27,273 nucleotides of DNA from Ichthyophonus hoferi (Eukaryota > Opisthokonta > Ichthyosporea > Ichthyophonida > Ichthyophonidae), in assembly GCA_002751075.1 (NCBI GenBank), contig NAOQ01000803.1:1-27273 (forward strand), given 5' to 3'. Numbering within the stretch: the stretch's first letter is position 1; each line of letters starts with the position of its first letter. Positions 1-10,187 of the stretch are shown here, piece by piece. The notes under the pieces are model-generated. The model did not search any database. It had not been told where the DNA came from and saw only the letters and a program-made list of their open reading frames with translations. Both the position numbers and the translations under genes were made by a program.

Positions 1-27
1 TAAATACTGATATAAGTAATGTAATTT

Positions 28-197
28 GCGAATTGGCTACCACAGTATCCATGATACGGAGGTATTAGCAATTACATCATTATACCCATAGTGTAGAATT
101 GGAGAGAAGGGGGTGAATCACCTGTTCTACTACTATGTGTTATATTAATGATGTCATTACTAACTTTGCCTATTAATAGGACAAAGGTCCAATGAGC
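28..197 (+). repeat. four-way-junction module 1
   Basis: Consensus of the family: GC-GA, helix P1, YNCCACA, hairpin H1, GGAGG-ATTATG, hairpin H2, CATAAA, hairpin H3, second strand of P1, GA-GC. The two GA steps face each other as a tandem G-A mismatch. Here P1 is ATTGG/CCAAT. H1 is GTATC-CAT-GATAC. H2 is a long arm in which CATAGTGTAGAA pairs with TTCTACTACTATG and ends in the GGTGAATCACC hairpin. H3 is CTTTGCC-TATTAATA-GGACAAAG. Its mirror would lie beyond the right end of the window. Confidence 0.8.
101..131 (+). repeat. GGTGAATCACC hairpin, copy 1
   Basis: TTGGAGAGAAGGGGGTGAATCACCTG at the tip of H2 of module 1, in two parts: a purine-rich strand and a GGTGA/TCACC hairpin. A near copy lies about 135 bp downstream. 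TTGGAGAG, a short G run and GGTGAATCACC are shared. Confidence 0.65.
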
Positions 198-223
198 TAT
201 CATTATAATAAGAATCATAGTCA

Positions 224-276
224 GGAGTCTATGAGTTGGAGAGAGAGGGGTGAATCACCTACTCATTCCAAGGACC
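224..276 (+). repeat. GGTGAATCACC hairpin, copy 2
   Basis: TTGGAGAGAGAGG then GGTGAATCACC, enclosed by GAGTTGG facing CCAAGGAC and by CAGGAGTC-like flanks. The core repeats that of copy 1 while the enclosing stem differs, the pattern seen for every module here. It lies in the spacer between modules 1 and 2, which holds no gene. Confidence 0.6.
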
Positions 277-360
277 CTGAATCCTATGATTACTAGGGAT
301 GTAACTAGTTACATGTGAATAAATACTTATTAATACTTATTAATAAGTATACAGATAATA

Positions 361-474
361 GCTCAATAGCTATTGTGTAGACATACATAGTAACGTCTAA
401 CAATTTATGTATAACTATACTATTAATAGTTAGTTATCATAATCCTCCGCTCCCTAGCTATGGAACTATTTCGC
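361..474 (-). repeat. four-way-junction module 2
   Basis: Minus strand. P1 is AATAG/CTATT, a full change from the usual ATTGG/CCAAT with pairing kept. The junction shows GGAGG-ATTATG and ACATAAA. H2 is ATAACTA-ACTATTAATAGT-ATAGTTAT. H3 holds TAGAC/GTCTA. It is head-to-head with module 3, seven bases away. Its mirror is the partial module at 27186. Confidence 0.8.
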
Positions 475-480
475 TTGGGC

Positions 481-670
481 ATGAGTATTGGTAGAATAGG
501 TGAGAAGCACCTATTACATACCAAGACGAATTGGGTCCACAATACCCAAGTATCAGAGACCCCCCCCCTGGATCGAGGATACTAAGGGTATGGAGGACTA
601 TGGGATAGTACAAGTACTAGACACATAGATTATCACTATTTATAGTAGATAATTACCAATGAGTACTCAT
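481..670 (+). repeat. four-way-junction module 3
   Basis: P1 ATTGG/CCAAT. The outer helix is ATGAGTA (481-487) with TACTCAT (664-670), and an extra hairpin is inserted in its 5' strand (TTGGTA ... TACCAA, tip AGGTG-AGAAG-CACCT). H1 carries a C-rich loop (560-568, then TGGATCGA). TGGAGGACTATG is present. Its mirror is module 19 at 26916-27055, whose P1 is ATTAG/CTAAT. Confidence 0.78.
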
Positions 671-843
671 ATCATTTGTTAAGATAATCCAGCATGATTA
701 TCTGAATTATCTAGATAAATATCTTTAGATATTATTTCAATATAATACTAGGTATAAGTACCTAGGTAATATAATTATTAGTCGGCTGCGCGCTCCTTTC
801 ATACGTCTGCTTGGCCGTATATGTCAAGGACATAGCATAGGCC

Positions 844-902
844 GCCTCAACTACGACTCTAGTGCCCGTATAGGCTACAGCGTGTCGGCCGGCGCCACTC
901 CT
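844..902 (+). repeat. 58-bp GC-rich direct repeat, copy 1
   Basis: Contains CTACGACTCTAGTGCCCGTA and GCGTGTCGGCCGGCGCCACT. It differs from copy 2 (4350-4407) at only about four positions over 57, far closer than the arms are to each other. Much richer in G+C than its surroundings. It is preceded by GTCGGCTGCGCGCTCC (781) and followed by a hairpin CTATTAC-AG-GTAATAG. The matching right-arm region near 26670-26790 is only loosely similar. Possible GC-cluster-like mobile element. Confidence 0.8.
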
Positions 903-3074
903 AATAATGATATGACATTATTTAATATAAAGATCACATACCGGATCTTGTACCTATTACAGGTAATAGTAGTACCGTATCTCGGAAGTCTCGATAACAG
1001 TCGCAGGCTTGCTTTGTGCGGCTGTAACTTTATAATACAATAATCATTATTATTGATATCTTTAAAGATATTAATCTAGCTCATCTAACGATGGTGGACT
1101 ATCTTAATGTCGAGTAGACTTAAAGGTTCGCATCACATCACTAGTGTGTCACTACACATAAGTGGATTGACGCTTCAAGGTCTGTCTACTGTGTAGAGAA
1201 GAACCTAGCCTTTGCGTGTCCTAATACCATAAGTATAGTAATTAGATCATATCTATTACTGATACTCAAGGTGGTTGGACAATCCGGAAGATGAGTATAA
1301 TCATCGTTTCACTTAATTCCACTCTCTGAATAAATTCAGAGCGACGTTTCACTGTTCCATTGTGAAATCACCCTGGGGATAGGAACGTTACTCTGTTCGA
1401 TGATTCTAGATCTCAGGTATTCGAAGCAACGATCTTCCTATTTTATAATTCTTATACGGTCTTTCCATCATTACAAGACCTATAATTATAAAAATTCGCA
1501 ATAATGTACTATGTATATTATCATTGCTAGCAAGTAATATAGTACAGTATTCGAGTATAGAATACCTTTTAAATTGAAAGCCATAAATGAAACATTTAGC
1601 TGTTTCCAATTTATACAGTGATCTACAATTCCATCCCTGGAACTCATCATGGATATGAAGCTGCTGGGCTCGTCGCACTTCGATTGCCAAGACCGCGTTG
1701 GTCGATCATTCTATAAATCTAACTATTGTGCCCTATACTACACGTAGTACTGCAATAGTTATACTATCACAATACCCTCTGTATGGCATTTGATTCCAAA
1801 CTCACCAGGTCGTGAAGCCTGCGTACTAAAGAATCTAGTACTCCGTTGCCATAAAGATGATATGCTCTTTCATATTTATAGGAATTATAACATTATTTGA
1901 CTACTAGTAGTGATAATGTCATAAATCGTATACTACCTATAAATATCGTATAAGTATGTTATAGTATATAGACATATATACTACATCATACTGACAATAC
2001 ATCGAAAAGGTGTATCGTGATACGTGTTAGATCTAGTATCGACCACAATAATAGGACAGCACCAGGGGTCTCAAGAGCGTCTTTCGAACCAGGCTACCTG
2101 TTCTTATGTTGACCGGTTCTGCCATCCTTGTTGGAAACAATGTGTCGAGAAAGCCCGATCTCGTTGACTTTCTTTTGCTCAGATGCTGTGTCCATCCCTT
2201 TGAGTAAAAGACCGGTCAAAACAAGAGATAGCTTATCCTATTATCTAGGCCTACATAGCTCGTTCATCCGTGTCATAAGTCACTAATACGACTATCCTCA
2301 CCTTGAACGCCTCAAGGATCGTCGACGTTGAAGCTCGCACCCCCGCGCCTCGTTTCGCAATGACTCGAGCCACTCAGTCCGATCTATAGGCCTGATCTTT
2401 AGATCTAATAACTAGGACCTCTATAGTATTTCTGAGCAGTTACTCTCAGCTTAGAGCACTCTTCCGCTCTACGAATGGTCGGTACAGAGCACTCACTCTA
2501 ATCGAGTGTATATGAAGGTCAGACCTTTACTAGAATATTATCTTATAATATTATACGTAATACTCGACCATCCTCAGAATTACTATAATCGCTTTCGATA
2601 TTTAGTATATCATTAGTAAGTACCACTAATATGTATACTTACTAAGTATATCGATATCAACATTGTCAGACCACACCTTGGTTCATATAAGTATGAGCCC
2701 ACAGGGGATTGCATACAAGTGATAAGTGATCGAACTAACTATCTCACTTTCCTAGCTAGCGATAATCATAGGTCTTGAAGCGACTCACTGAGACCGTTCG
2801 CGTTCCTTCCAAGGTTGCACCGTTAAGCTATGATTCCTACAAATAATCAGAGATTAAAGCTAGTAAAGCGCGATAAATAGCATGACACTAGGATACCTAT
2901 TCATCATAGAATACGGCATCGTATCATCAGTAGAACTAGGTAGAAGACCTATGCTATTTACTTGGGGGCTACGCATCCGCCATGTTTCGCTCCTGAATTA
3001 GTCGCTCACCTGGAGTGATAGGGTGAATCTGTGAGACCTACTTGAGATAGTTCTCCCTACCATTCACATATATA
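903..3074. other. gene-free left arm with conserved islands
   Basis: No gene found on either strand. It is filled with short hairpins and paired to about 25040-26680 on the right. The best conserved parts are 2147-2202 (30 and 22 bp identical to the right arm, reversed) and 2291-2366 (mirrored at about 25716-25798). Near 1790-1830, CTCACCAGGTCGTGAAGCC mirrors the GGTGAG-TTTGTTTATCAA hairpin at about 26322-26354, which resembles the hairpin after atp6. The short standard-code frame at 1406-1690 has no recognisable protein. Confidence 0.8.
2147..2202. repeat. identical inter-arm island (30 + 22 bp)
   Basis: 2147-2176 and 2181-2202 are exact reverse complements of 25902-25931 and 25876-25897. 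The flanks are diverged. The first block contains GCCCGATCTCG and the second GCTGTGTCCATCCC. Either strong constraint on primary sequence or recent local conversion between the arms. Confidence 0.85.
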
Positions 3075-3294
3075 GCTCATTGGATCTTTATTGTTGATAC
3101 ATATATCATACATAAAGTTATGAATATACATACTATTAATAGTATTATATACATAAACCTCCATACCTAGATATATCGCTATATACATATTACGTAAAAC
3201 GAAGCGTAACATAATATGAATATACACTATATATATGTTGTATTATATATAATACATCATACATATTATATATAGGTACTTGGTACCAATTCGC
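3075..3294 (-). repeat. four-way-junction module 4
   Basis: Minus strand, GCGA-ATTGG ... CCAAT-GAGC. The long version (220 nt) with extended AT-rich arms. ACTATTAATAGT lies at 3132-3143. Its mirror is module 18 (24853-25036), and it is head-to-head with module 5. Confidence 0.78.
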
Positions 3295-3442
3295 TACTAT
3301 ATAAGTAGTATTGTCGCCTAAGACTCCAATACTATCATTATATAATAGGTGAATTATTATAATGTATTTAAAACCCTAAATACATGAAATAGATATATGA
3401 GCATATAACAAGATATAGGATCAGCTTGATCCTATAGACAGT

Positions 3443-3594
3443 TATAGGCGAGAAGGCTCCTTCTTTATCAATACCTGAGAATCCCCCCTGACTCGGAGGG
3501 TATGGTAGATAAAGGGATTATGATACAATAACTATGATAGTATTGTATACATAAATTTATAACTATTAATAGTATAAATGTCCTTTGAGCTATA
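3443..3594 (+). repeat. four-way-junction module 5
   Basis: Outer helix TATAG/CTATA, tandem GA, P1 GAAGG/CCTTT. H1 is CTTTATC-AATACC facing GGTATGGTAGATAAAG with the loop ATCCCCCCTGACTCGGA. H2 is ATACAATA-ACTATGATAGT-ATTGTAT, bounded by GGATTATG and CATAAAT. H3 is TTATA-ACTATTAATAGT-ATAAA. One of the cleanest examples of the whole fold. Its mirror is module 17. Confidence 0.85.
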
Positions 3595-4343
3595 CTCATA
3601 TAAGTAGGACCAGATTGTCCTCAGCGTCGTTCGGATAAGGAATTTCATTATCCTCGTCCTTCAGTATCTGGGCCGGACTGGCCATACTAGGATCATATCG
3701 TGATCAATTCTGAATAATTGAAAACTATTATGATACGTCTAGAGTAAGTCATGACTAGGGCTCTAGAAAATCTACATTTTATAGACTATAGCCATTGTCT
3801 AGACTCTATATATTTATCTGAATACCAAGGTAAGTACTAGTATTCATCATTATTGTCTTTACGATACATTCTCATGTCTCCAGTAACACGACCATAAGGA
3901 GAATACAATTACTTATCGTTATGAATATAATACTATTTGATTGTACGATGCTATTCCCATAGCACCTAAATAAATAAATATTTATTCATAAACGTAAATT
4001 CATATATTTCCTATAAAATACCCTACCTAGGTAGGTACCGTTGCTAATAATCTACAAATTATCACTCTGTCATTTTATCATAATCTATGAATACCTTGAT
4101 TATTAATTACAGTCGGCTACGCGCGGGTGCCCCGACTGCTTGGTCCTAGTAATTTAATAAATTGTTCCTCAGACTGCTCCGCTCACTCTGTTACGGTACT
4201 GTCGTACAAATAATTTCCTATTATTCCAACCAAGTTGTAATAACTACCTAGGTCCACGGATAGACCTACTTCGTCGCACTTCGTTCACTACGGTACTGCG
4301 TACTAGTAAATTATTTTCTTGCATAAAATTTATCAAATTATAC
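3595..4343. other. gene-free arm with GC-rich patches
   Basis: No gene. Notable patches are GTCGGCTACGCGCG (4112-4125) and two similar phrases, CTCCGCTCACTCTGTTACGG and CTTCGTTCACTACGGTACTG, which look like repeats of one short element. This stretch opens the left-arm insertion of about 1 kb that has no counterpart between 23390 and 25730. Confidence 0.6.
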
Positions 4344-4349
4344 GGACCG

Positions 4350-4407
4350 TCTCCACTACGACCCTAGTGCCCATATAGGCTACAGCGTGTCGGCCGACGC
4401 CACTCCT
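4350..4407 (+). repeat. 58-bp GC-rich direct repeat, copy 2
   Basis: Near-identical to 844-902, in the same orientation 3.5 kb downstream, and inside the left-arm-specific insertion. The downstream hairpin matches in position but not sequence: CTGTC-ATAGAC-GACAG here and CTATTAC-AG-GTAATAG after copy 1. Upstream, about 200 bp separates it from the shared GTCGGCTRCGCGC phrase, more than at copy 1. Looks like a duplication of the whole 780-1010 segment with later rearrangement. Confidence 0.8.
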
Positions 4408-4643
4408 ATAATTAATAATCCTTATCGATTCTATAGATGAGCCTGATGCCGGACCTTTCACCTGTCATAGACGACAGTAGTGACGTCCTTTCAGGAATAT
4501 ACGACGCTGTCTATATGGCTCAGGTCATCTATCAACGAATAGATTATTCACAGATTATTTCTAAAATAACCTCATAATAATCCGCCTTGCCTATCGATTA
4601 GAACGTAGTTGGGGCATCGCTAACTGGGGAAACCGATAGCGTT

Positions 4644-4765
4644 AGTATTATTATTTTAGCTGTTTATTGACTCTCACGCTGGTCTACTGTACAGGGAGGG
4701 GGAGTGTACAGTGAGTTTTCCGCAACATGCGTGAAAAACGAGCGATAAGCCATAAAATAATAATC
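4644..4765. repeat. large nested hairpin
   Basis: Outer stem TATTATTATTTTAGC with GCCATAAAATAATAAT, middle CACGC/GCGTG, tip ACTGTACA/TGTACAGT around a G-rich loop (GGGAGGGGGAG). The 5' side contains TGACTCTCACGC, similar to the TGACTCTCACTCTTCG phrase at 14931. Part of the left-arm insertion. No coding content. Confidence 0.75.
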
Positions 4766-5743
4766 CAGCAATGACGCTTATTATTACTTATTTTAAAACG
4801 GAAATATACTCTTTCCCTTTCTGAAGAAATCTTTATTTCATAAAATAAAAGAGTATAATATGCATATCGAGTACGTATGCAGATAACTAGTGACTTGCTA
4901 CGTTAGATATTATAAATATACCATATTTACTAGGTACCACGTCGTAAATTGAGAGTATATTAATAATATTCGACTACGTCCAAATTATCGCCTACTGGTA
5001 CAGTATGCATTAAGAATACTTATTAATACTTAGATATTAATAATAATTCCTTTATATCGTAGACTCATAGGAATTATATCATACTTCTCCAAGAATCTAA
5101 ATCTCATAGATTATTGCGTATGATAAGTATTATTACTGCCTGGAACAGGCATAGTCATAGATAATTTGCTCAACTACCCCATTATCTATTCTATGGGCTA
5201 TGTACCAATTTTCGTCTAAATAGGCACATATAGTATAGAATATAGAATAGGTTGTACTATCAATAGTACAAGTTGACGCAAGCTCACGGCTCTGTCCAAC
5301 ACATTCGACTAATGTTGTAATGTCTTTAGGTTGTATACGCATTGTCTACAAGCAAGTTCCTAAAGTCATTACATCATCTGTCTAACGGTACCATGTAGAG
5401 GTGCCAACGGAACTTCACTTCGTTCGAACTACTTATGGTCCCATATACAGTTGATACGCCGGATCTCTTACTGAACTACTATAAATCAGTAAGTTCACGC
5501 GGCTTCGTCTGAATGGTGGACAGATCCTAAAATCTGGCATATGAATATTTAAATCTCATAAATATTAATATTTTATCCAGATTTGCTTCTGTATACATCT
5601 ACTCTACTAGGATACGAGCTAACTCACTGGTGTTCGCGTCACTCTACTTCAACCTTAGTTACGAGTATCCTGTAATGTGATTGTAGCGATCGTGATTAGT
5701 ACTCAACTAATGCACCCTACTGTCATCACCTGCGTTCTTCCGT

Positions 5744-5779
5744 AGTAGCGGGGCTATTTCGCAATTATACTCACTCTCT
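5744..5779. repeat. identical inter-arm island, 36 bp
   Basis: Exact reverse complement of 23351-23386. Contains AGCGGGGCTATTTCGC followed by ATTATACTCACTCTCT. The surrounding bases differ between the arms. Confidence 0.88.
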
Positions 5780-6271
5780 CCGTTAGTATCGTCGAATAAC
5801 TCTCGGTAATACATTACACGCGAAGTGGTGATTCTTAGGTATATCGATACCCACAGGTCTCACTAACCTAGTATCAAAGATGTATACACGGCATTCGTAG
5901 CATATAAGTATTGTGTATGTAGTTATGATACTAATATTATACCTATATAAATCTATTTTATGGTATTCTCCTGGGAACCCGAATATCTATAAAAGATATT
6001 TATCCAGATATAATATCAGCATCATACCTCTTATATAATACTTAAAGAGGTACGATCTAGAATATCCATTATATTGTTATTAACTATATTATAGTTATAT
6101 ACATATTCAGGGTATTCTGACCTAGGATGCCTCTACTAGAAATGGTATGGTATGCTTCGGTATCAATACCATTTATAGGCACGGTAATCGGTACTAATCG
6201 ATTTCCTCCTCCGCTGGGCTCTGGGCACACTGACGCCTAGAACCATCGTGTATTTGACAGCTAACTCATAA

Positions 6272-6306
6272 GTGGACCATCGATTCACTAAAGGAAAATG
6301 GATCAC
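6272..6306. repeat. identical inter-arm island, 35 bp hairpin
   Basis: Exact reverse complement of 22856-22890. It also folds on itself: GTGGACCAT pairs imperfectly with ATGGATCAC around a 17-nt loop. The loop as well as the stem is unchanged between arms. Confidence 0.88.
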
Positions 6307-7022
6307 TTAATCCTCTGACAAATCCTGGAAGTACGTCGTTATCAGATGGACTCGCTATCTTTCATCCTAAAGACTAGCATGTCTCTCCTGCTCGCCATCC
6401 CTCGCTAATTCCAGCTGGAAATAGATTCGTTCTACTGGCTTCCTCATATACAGCCAGCATAGACCGATTAGTGGCTAATATTTTATATTTCCTTGATGTA
6501 ACTATATATTCCTTCAATATATGAACATCCGGTAAAATATTACTAGTTAAAATATGATACTATATATGACTCCTATATAGTACCATATCTCATGTGAGGT
6601 ATCTACAAGTATATAGCTAACAAGTCTAAATAATGCTGCATGCGCATAATACTTCGGTGCATCATTTATTGTCTCAACGAACTACTTCTTATGAGTTGTG
6701 CTATATATAATCTTGTCGATATCGACATTCCGAATGACTTAAGTATTTGAGCAAGTCGGCCAGCTGCCTACAAATACTAGAATTGAGAAGTATTATATCG
6801 GACCTTCCCTTATAATACAAACGGGTCTAATATACTCTTTGTATATTATGTCGTTCGAATGTGTCCTTCACTGACCTAAATTAATCGCCTGCCTTGCGGT
6901 GCTCTAGTAACAATACTATGTATGAACTAGACTCTTTTTTATATCGGGAGAAGCCCTCTTGCTTACTCTTTTAGATAATAAGGCGATTAATTCTTTACGG
7001 TACCCTCTGAATAATTAGTATG

Positions 7023-7210
7023 CACTCATTGGACCTTTATGCTGTCTAAAACCAGCTTAAAGTCCTTATAAAGAGACGTCACTTCAAACCGATATATCAT
7101 TGTTCTACAAACAAGTATACTGGTGGTGCGAGTATAGACTATCATTATAAGGATCCTATAATATACTGATAATGAGGTCATTATACCGGTATTATAGGAG
7201 CCAATTCGTA
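7023..7210 (-). repeat. four-way-junction module 6
   Basis: Minus strand, TAC-GA-ATTGG ... CCAAT-GA-GTG. H1 has CCTATAATA facing TATTATAGG. The last arm has GCTG/CAGC and CTTTAT/ATAAAG. Mirror: module 16 (21903-22038). The short frame across it is a by-product of the fold. Confidence 0.75.
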
Positions 7211-7640
7211 TCATTAGGTAATAGATACTATATCATTGCAAGCAAGTATAGTATCTTGATACCTATTCATACTAAATACGTATTGCTAGTAATTATTAGA
7301 ATATTATTATACAATAATACTCATATATAGTCGAATGCTAGCTCTCCTATATATTAGTTATTATTTGTTGCACAGCCATAATAATAGAATAATTGCCATT
7401 GTCGCTACCAGGCAATGGATGATTTACTAGCTGTCCATTATCTACTGTAAATACAGATATAAATAATCGACCGTAACGATAATTTATAGAGTGGCTATTA
7501 TTTGCATAAACACAAATAATGATTACAAGATATAGGACCCATAGCTACGTATCAGAGTCCGTATAGTTATGGTTACTGTTCTTCCAACAGATAAGCTAAC
7601 TAACTTCTTATCTCATTATATAATTAGTATTAGGGGTCCA
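7211..7640. other. gene-free AT-rich spacer
   Basis: Hairpin-rich, for example GATACTATAT-CATTGCAAGCAAG-TATAGTATC at 7225-7257 and CAATGG/CCATTG pairs near 7400. No gene and no recognised module. Confidence 0.6.
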
Positions 7641-7649
7641 TCTATTATA

Positions 7650-7668
7650 TGCCCTCATTCCTTAATAC
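7650..7668 (+). repeat. conserved-loop hairpin D1
   Basis: GCCCTCATTCCTTAATACGA variant of the loop found twice more downstream. Mirrored at 19130-19142, where the stem is TATTA/TATAATA. First of three D copies spaced about 90 and 59 bp. Confidence 0.7.
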
Positions 7669-7732
7669 GATGAATCTCCCATACATACGAATTAGTATAA
7701 TTATCACATATAGTTACAGTACTACATGTCCA

Positions 7733-7761
7733 ATCTAAAGGCCCTCATTCCTGAACGATTG
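7733..7761 (+). repeat. conserved-loop hairpin D2
   Basis: Loop TAAAGGCCCTCATTCCTGAAC closed by CAATC/GATTG. Same loop as D3 with a completely different stem. Confidence 0.78.
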
Positions 7762-7789
7762 TCGTGTATTAACTTTGTATCTCGTGTCT

Positions 7790-7819
7790 GTGCTAAAGGC
7801 CCTCATTCCTGAACGCACA
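7790..7819 (+). repeat. conserved-loop hairpin D3
   Basis: The same loop closed by TGTGC/GCACA. Loop conserved, stem recoded: the expected signature of a selected RNA or single-strand hairpin. Confidence 0.78.
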
Positions 7820-7883
7820 TCGCGTAACTACAAACTAGTATGTGATAACTATTGCTTCTCAATAGTGAGAATAATATAGTATA

Positions 7884-7963
7884 GCTCAAAGAGGTATGCT
7901 ACTGGTATTAACAGTTATCATACCGTATTTATAGTTATTATCCCATAAATACTACCTTTTCGC
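7884..7963 (-). repeat. four-way-junction module 7 (short form)
   Basis: Minus strand, GCGA-AAAG ... CTTT-GAGC, only 80 nt. It has one hairpin GTATTTAT...ATAAATAC and one GGTAT...ATACC. Part of the block that lies elsewhere in the right arm, where its partner is module 12 (18773-18898). Confidence 0.65.
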
Positions 7964-8132
7964 GGCACTCAACAAGTAATGATACAAGTATCATTACTAG
8001 TGGTAGCCACTATACTATATACGAAGGTCGACTATAATAGTCTTTCTATTTAAGTCGAGCCTTAAACAGAACAACCCCTTTAATAATATAAATATTATGG
8101 AAGGGGGACTAATTATAATGTCGAAGATCAAC

Positions 8133-8207
8133 CACATGCAATGGACTTGATCACGGTAGGTATCAATATGTTAAGGCACTTATTGATAGCGTTGCATGGC
8201 CCGCCCT
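8133..8207 (+). repeat. F hairpin, left copy
   Basis: ATGCAA pairs with TTGCAT and ATCAAT with ATTGAT, with CACGGTAG and GGCCCGCC in the unpaired flanks. Two other copies (15189-15271 and 18481-18553) keep the unpaired bases and change the pairs. About 28 nt downstream is TATACTCACCTATTAGGTA (8235-8253), identical to 15331-15349. Confidence 0.75.
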
Positions 8208-8390
8208 TACGATCTTAGAGTAACTGATAATGCATATACTCACCTATTAGGTACTTAATATCTTCTATATTAACGAGTATATCATATATGTAACTAGTTA
8301 CAATCTCTAAGATAAATGATCTTCATCCCTTTATCTGATATTTACATAACGATAATTGAGTAGCTATGACTATAGCTATAGGAAATTAAC

Positions 8391-8532
8391 GTCGAAAAGG
8401 CTCCACAATACATAGTATCAAGACCCCCCTGGATCGGGATACTATTAGTATGGAGGATTATGGTAGTATCACTAATATAGTAATACTATACATAAATCTA
8501 CACTATTAATAGTAGTAGATGTCCTTTGAGAC
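8391..8532 (+). repeat. four-way-junction module 8
   Basis: GTC-GA-AAAGG ... CCTTT-GA-GAC. H1 is ATAGTATC facing GGATACTAT with the loop AAGACCCCCCTGGATC. TGGAGGATTATG and CATAAAT are exact. H2 is GTAGTATCACTAATATAGTAATACTAT in outline (GTAGTAT/ATACTAT). H3 is ATCTAC-ACTATTAATAGT-AGTAGAT. Its mirror is module 15. Confidence 0.85.
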
Positions 8533-8700
8533 ATATAGTTATGTATATCGGGATAGGCAGTGGACGGACTCATCACTCCTTGTGTTGACGCAGTCAGTAC
8601 ATTGACGAAGTCCGATATTTCTTCCATCCATATCGATTCTCTTAAAAGAGACTAGCTATTGGTATCAGAAAAGTGGCTCAGAGCCATATCACCAAGACGC

Positions 8701-8880
8701 TGAGGATAGCTTATTGGCTTCCTACCTCTAGTCTCTCAGTTCCTCAAGGTGTCGATCTGACTATTTACACAGGACATAAAACCATTGCTATGATATTGTC
8801 GCTTGCTCTGCAAGTTCATCATGGATATGGTATTACAACCTCAGCACTGCTAAGCTTGAACTCCTGCAACTAGCTTTACT
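8701..8880. other. mirrored arm segment, non-coding
   Basis: A 66-codon standard-code frame spans 8673-8873 but has no recognisable domain. The segment pairs with 20960-21120 through GAGGATAGCTTATTGGCTTC and ATGGATATGGTATTACAACC-like stretches. I regard it as structured arm sequence. Confidence 0.7.
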
Positions 8881-8942
8881 GGCTTTTGAAGACTGTGTAA
8901 TACTGCCAGTTTTAGCTCAAGTATATCAGCTCTAACTACCCC

Positions 8943-8978
8943 TTAGCAACTTATTTCGTTAAATAAGTGGATTGCTAA
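8943..8978 (+). repeat. G hairpin, left copy, with compensatory changes
   Basis: TTAGCAA-CTTATTT-CGTT-AAATAAG-TGGA-TTGCTAA: lower stem, upper stem, tetraloop, upper stem, four-base bulge, lower stem. On the minus strand the mirror at 20843-20878 reads GTAACAG-CCTGTTT-CGTA-AAACAGG-TGGA-CTGTAAC. The bulge and most of the loop are kept; several base pairs in both stems are swapped on both sides. Confidence 0.9.
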
Positions 8979-9006
8979 GCTATGTTGTAGTGTTCGCATA
9001 TACTTA

Positions 9007-9054
9007 AGACGTGCACTGTCTAATCCTATGTTAACATAGTGATTTAGATCAGTT
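9007..9054 (+). repeat. hairpin with mirrored covariation
   Basis: GACGTGCACTGTCTAATC, then CTATGTTAACATAG, then GATTTAGATCAG. In the mirror (about 20766-20808) the inner CTATGTT-ACATAG is kept while the outer CTAA/TTAG is CTGG/CCAG. Confidence 0.8.
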
Positions 9055-10079
9055 TCTAAAAACTGTTGCAGATCTCGCCTCAGGACTCCACCTGTGTCGA
9101 CTGCGAGATAGTCAAAGGGGAGAGGTCACTTGTTATAACTACACGTAGTAACAAGGTATGAATCGAATCTCCTATGACGTATCCTTTATAGACTCTCTGA
9201 TTCATAGTTTCGTACCAAGTACTCAAATAGTACGAGGAGGGTAACGTTTCGGGTATTGATAAATGAGATACCTCGAAGGATCCTGCGTGTAATCACAAAT
9301 TCCTTTTGTTGCGGCAACACAAGTCAGTAATTTATGAATATACTCGGATTCAGTCGGTCTATAACAACTACACGTAGTCGTTAAGAGATATCGTTATATC
9401 TACGACCTTCTTCTCAATTCCTTTCCCCATCATGAATTGTCCTTCAGGTCATTAATCGGATGTCCAAAGCCGAAAATGCACGGGGGCCAGACTTTACATA
9501 GTCACGGAGACTATGCCGTAAGCAAAGGATATGCTCTACTAGGTTCGACAACCCTAGGGTCGCCCTTTAGCCGGTATGGTCGGTAGTCTGGTATCTCAGT
9601 CCCGTATATCGGTATATAAGTATAACATGTATACTAGGGAGGGAGACCAATGCCTTTCCTGAAGGTAAAGGTACATGAGTAAGTACGCAGGGTTACAAGT
9701 ACGTCGGGCGAAGGTATTTGACATACTTGTATGAAGTACACCTTTAGATGTGTTACATCAGACATGTGCATATCTATCCTCAATCAGAAGTAGAGTGACC
9801 GGACCTTTCTCCCCCTCTACCAGGTTGACGATAGCTGGCCTACCCCAGTAGTCCATTCTTCGATATGCTCGACTGTTACGCAATTCTAACACTGTACTAT
9901 GTTATGGTGCGTGATACGAATACCTATTAGAATAGTATAATATTCCTAAATAACCTTAAATCACAGACTTAAGAACATTTGTGCCGTTACACCGGAATAT
10001 TCTATATTCTAAGCAAGAAGGTCTTCTTCTACATTCTCTAATAGATTATGTATCGACAATAATCGATATTCATGAGTCT
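9055..10079. other. well mirrored, gene-free structured arm
   Basis: No gene. The best long run of arm-to-arm similarity (mirrored at about 19800-20760), with hairpins at many positions, such as CTAGG-TTCGACAA-CCCTAG near 9540 and its mirror CTAGA-GTTGTCGAAT-CTAG. It includes the 51-bp identical island. Confidence 0.75.
9945..9995. repeat. identical inter-arm island, 51 bp
   Basis: Exact reverse complement of 19848-19898, the longest perfect match I found between the arms. Starts CCTAAATAACCTTAAATC and ends TGCCGTTACACCGG. It does not form an obvious hairpin by itself, so the constraint is not simply a local stem. Confidence 0.92.
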
Positions 10080-10187
10080 GATATTCCTATACGACTCCTC
10101 TGAAGGGATTCAGAGCTATTCTATAATATCAGATAAGATTACTAGATAATCCTTGGACTCTCGTAAGGATTCTCCTACTTCGTAATC
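10080..10187 (+). repeat. double-hairpin module B1
   Basis: First hairpin: GATATT/AATATC around CTCTGAA-GGGA-TTCAGAG. Second hairpin: GATTAC/GTAATC with inner AATCCTT-GGACTCTCGT-AAGGATT and unpaired CCTACTTC. B2-B5 share the loops and unpaired bases but not the stems. No mirror copy was found on the right. Confidence 0.85.

Larger units (their letters stand above)
4766..7022. other. gene-free left arm, mirrored at 22040-23400
   Basis: No gene. The short minus frame 5133-5342 lacks any recognisable domain. From about 5680 on, homology to the right arm is good and includes two exact islands (listed separately) and 6840-7000 mirrored at 22080-22270. Many AT hairpins fill the space between. Confidence 0.75.

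Noticed and set aside
7650-7819. Three D repeats as a CRISPR array
   Set aside because: Repeats are too few and unevenly spaced, spacer edges pair to form hairpins, and there are no cas genes; the DNA is mitochondrial.
9530-9565. GGTTCGA-like T-arm suggesting a tRNA
   Set aside because: It is a local hairpin with no acceptor, D or anticodon arms at the right spacing, and its mirror changes the T-loop bases. No tRNA cloverleaf was found elsewhere by eye, though divergent tRNAs could escape.
8560-10000. Well mirrored structured stretch as ribosomal RNA
   Set aside because: I looked for the universal small- and large-subunit core phrases (530 loop, decoding site, sarcin loop, peptidyl-transferase ring) and found none on either strand.
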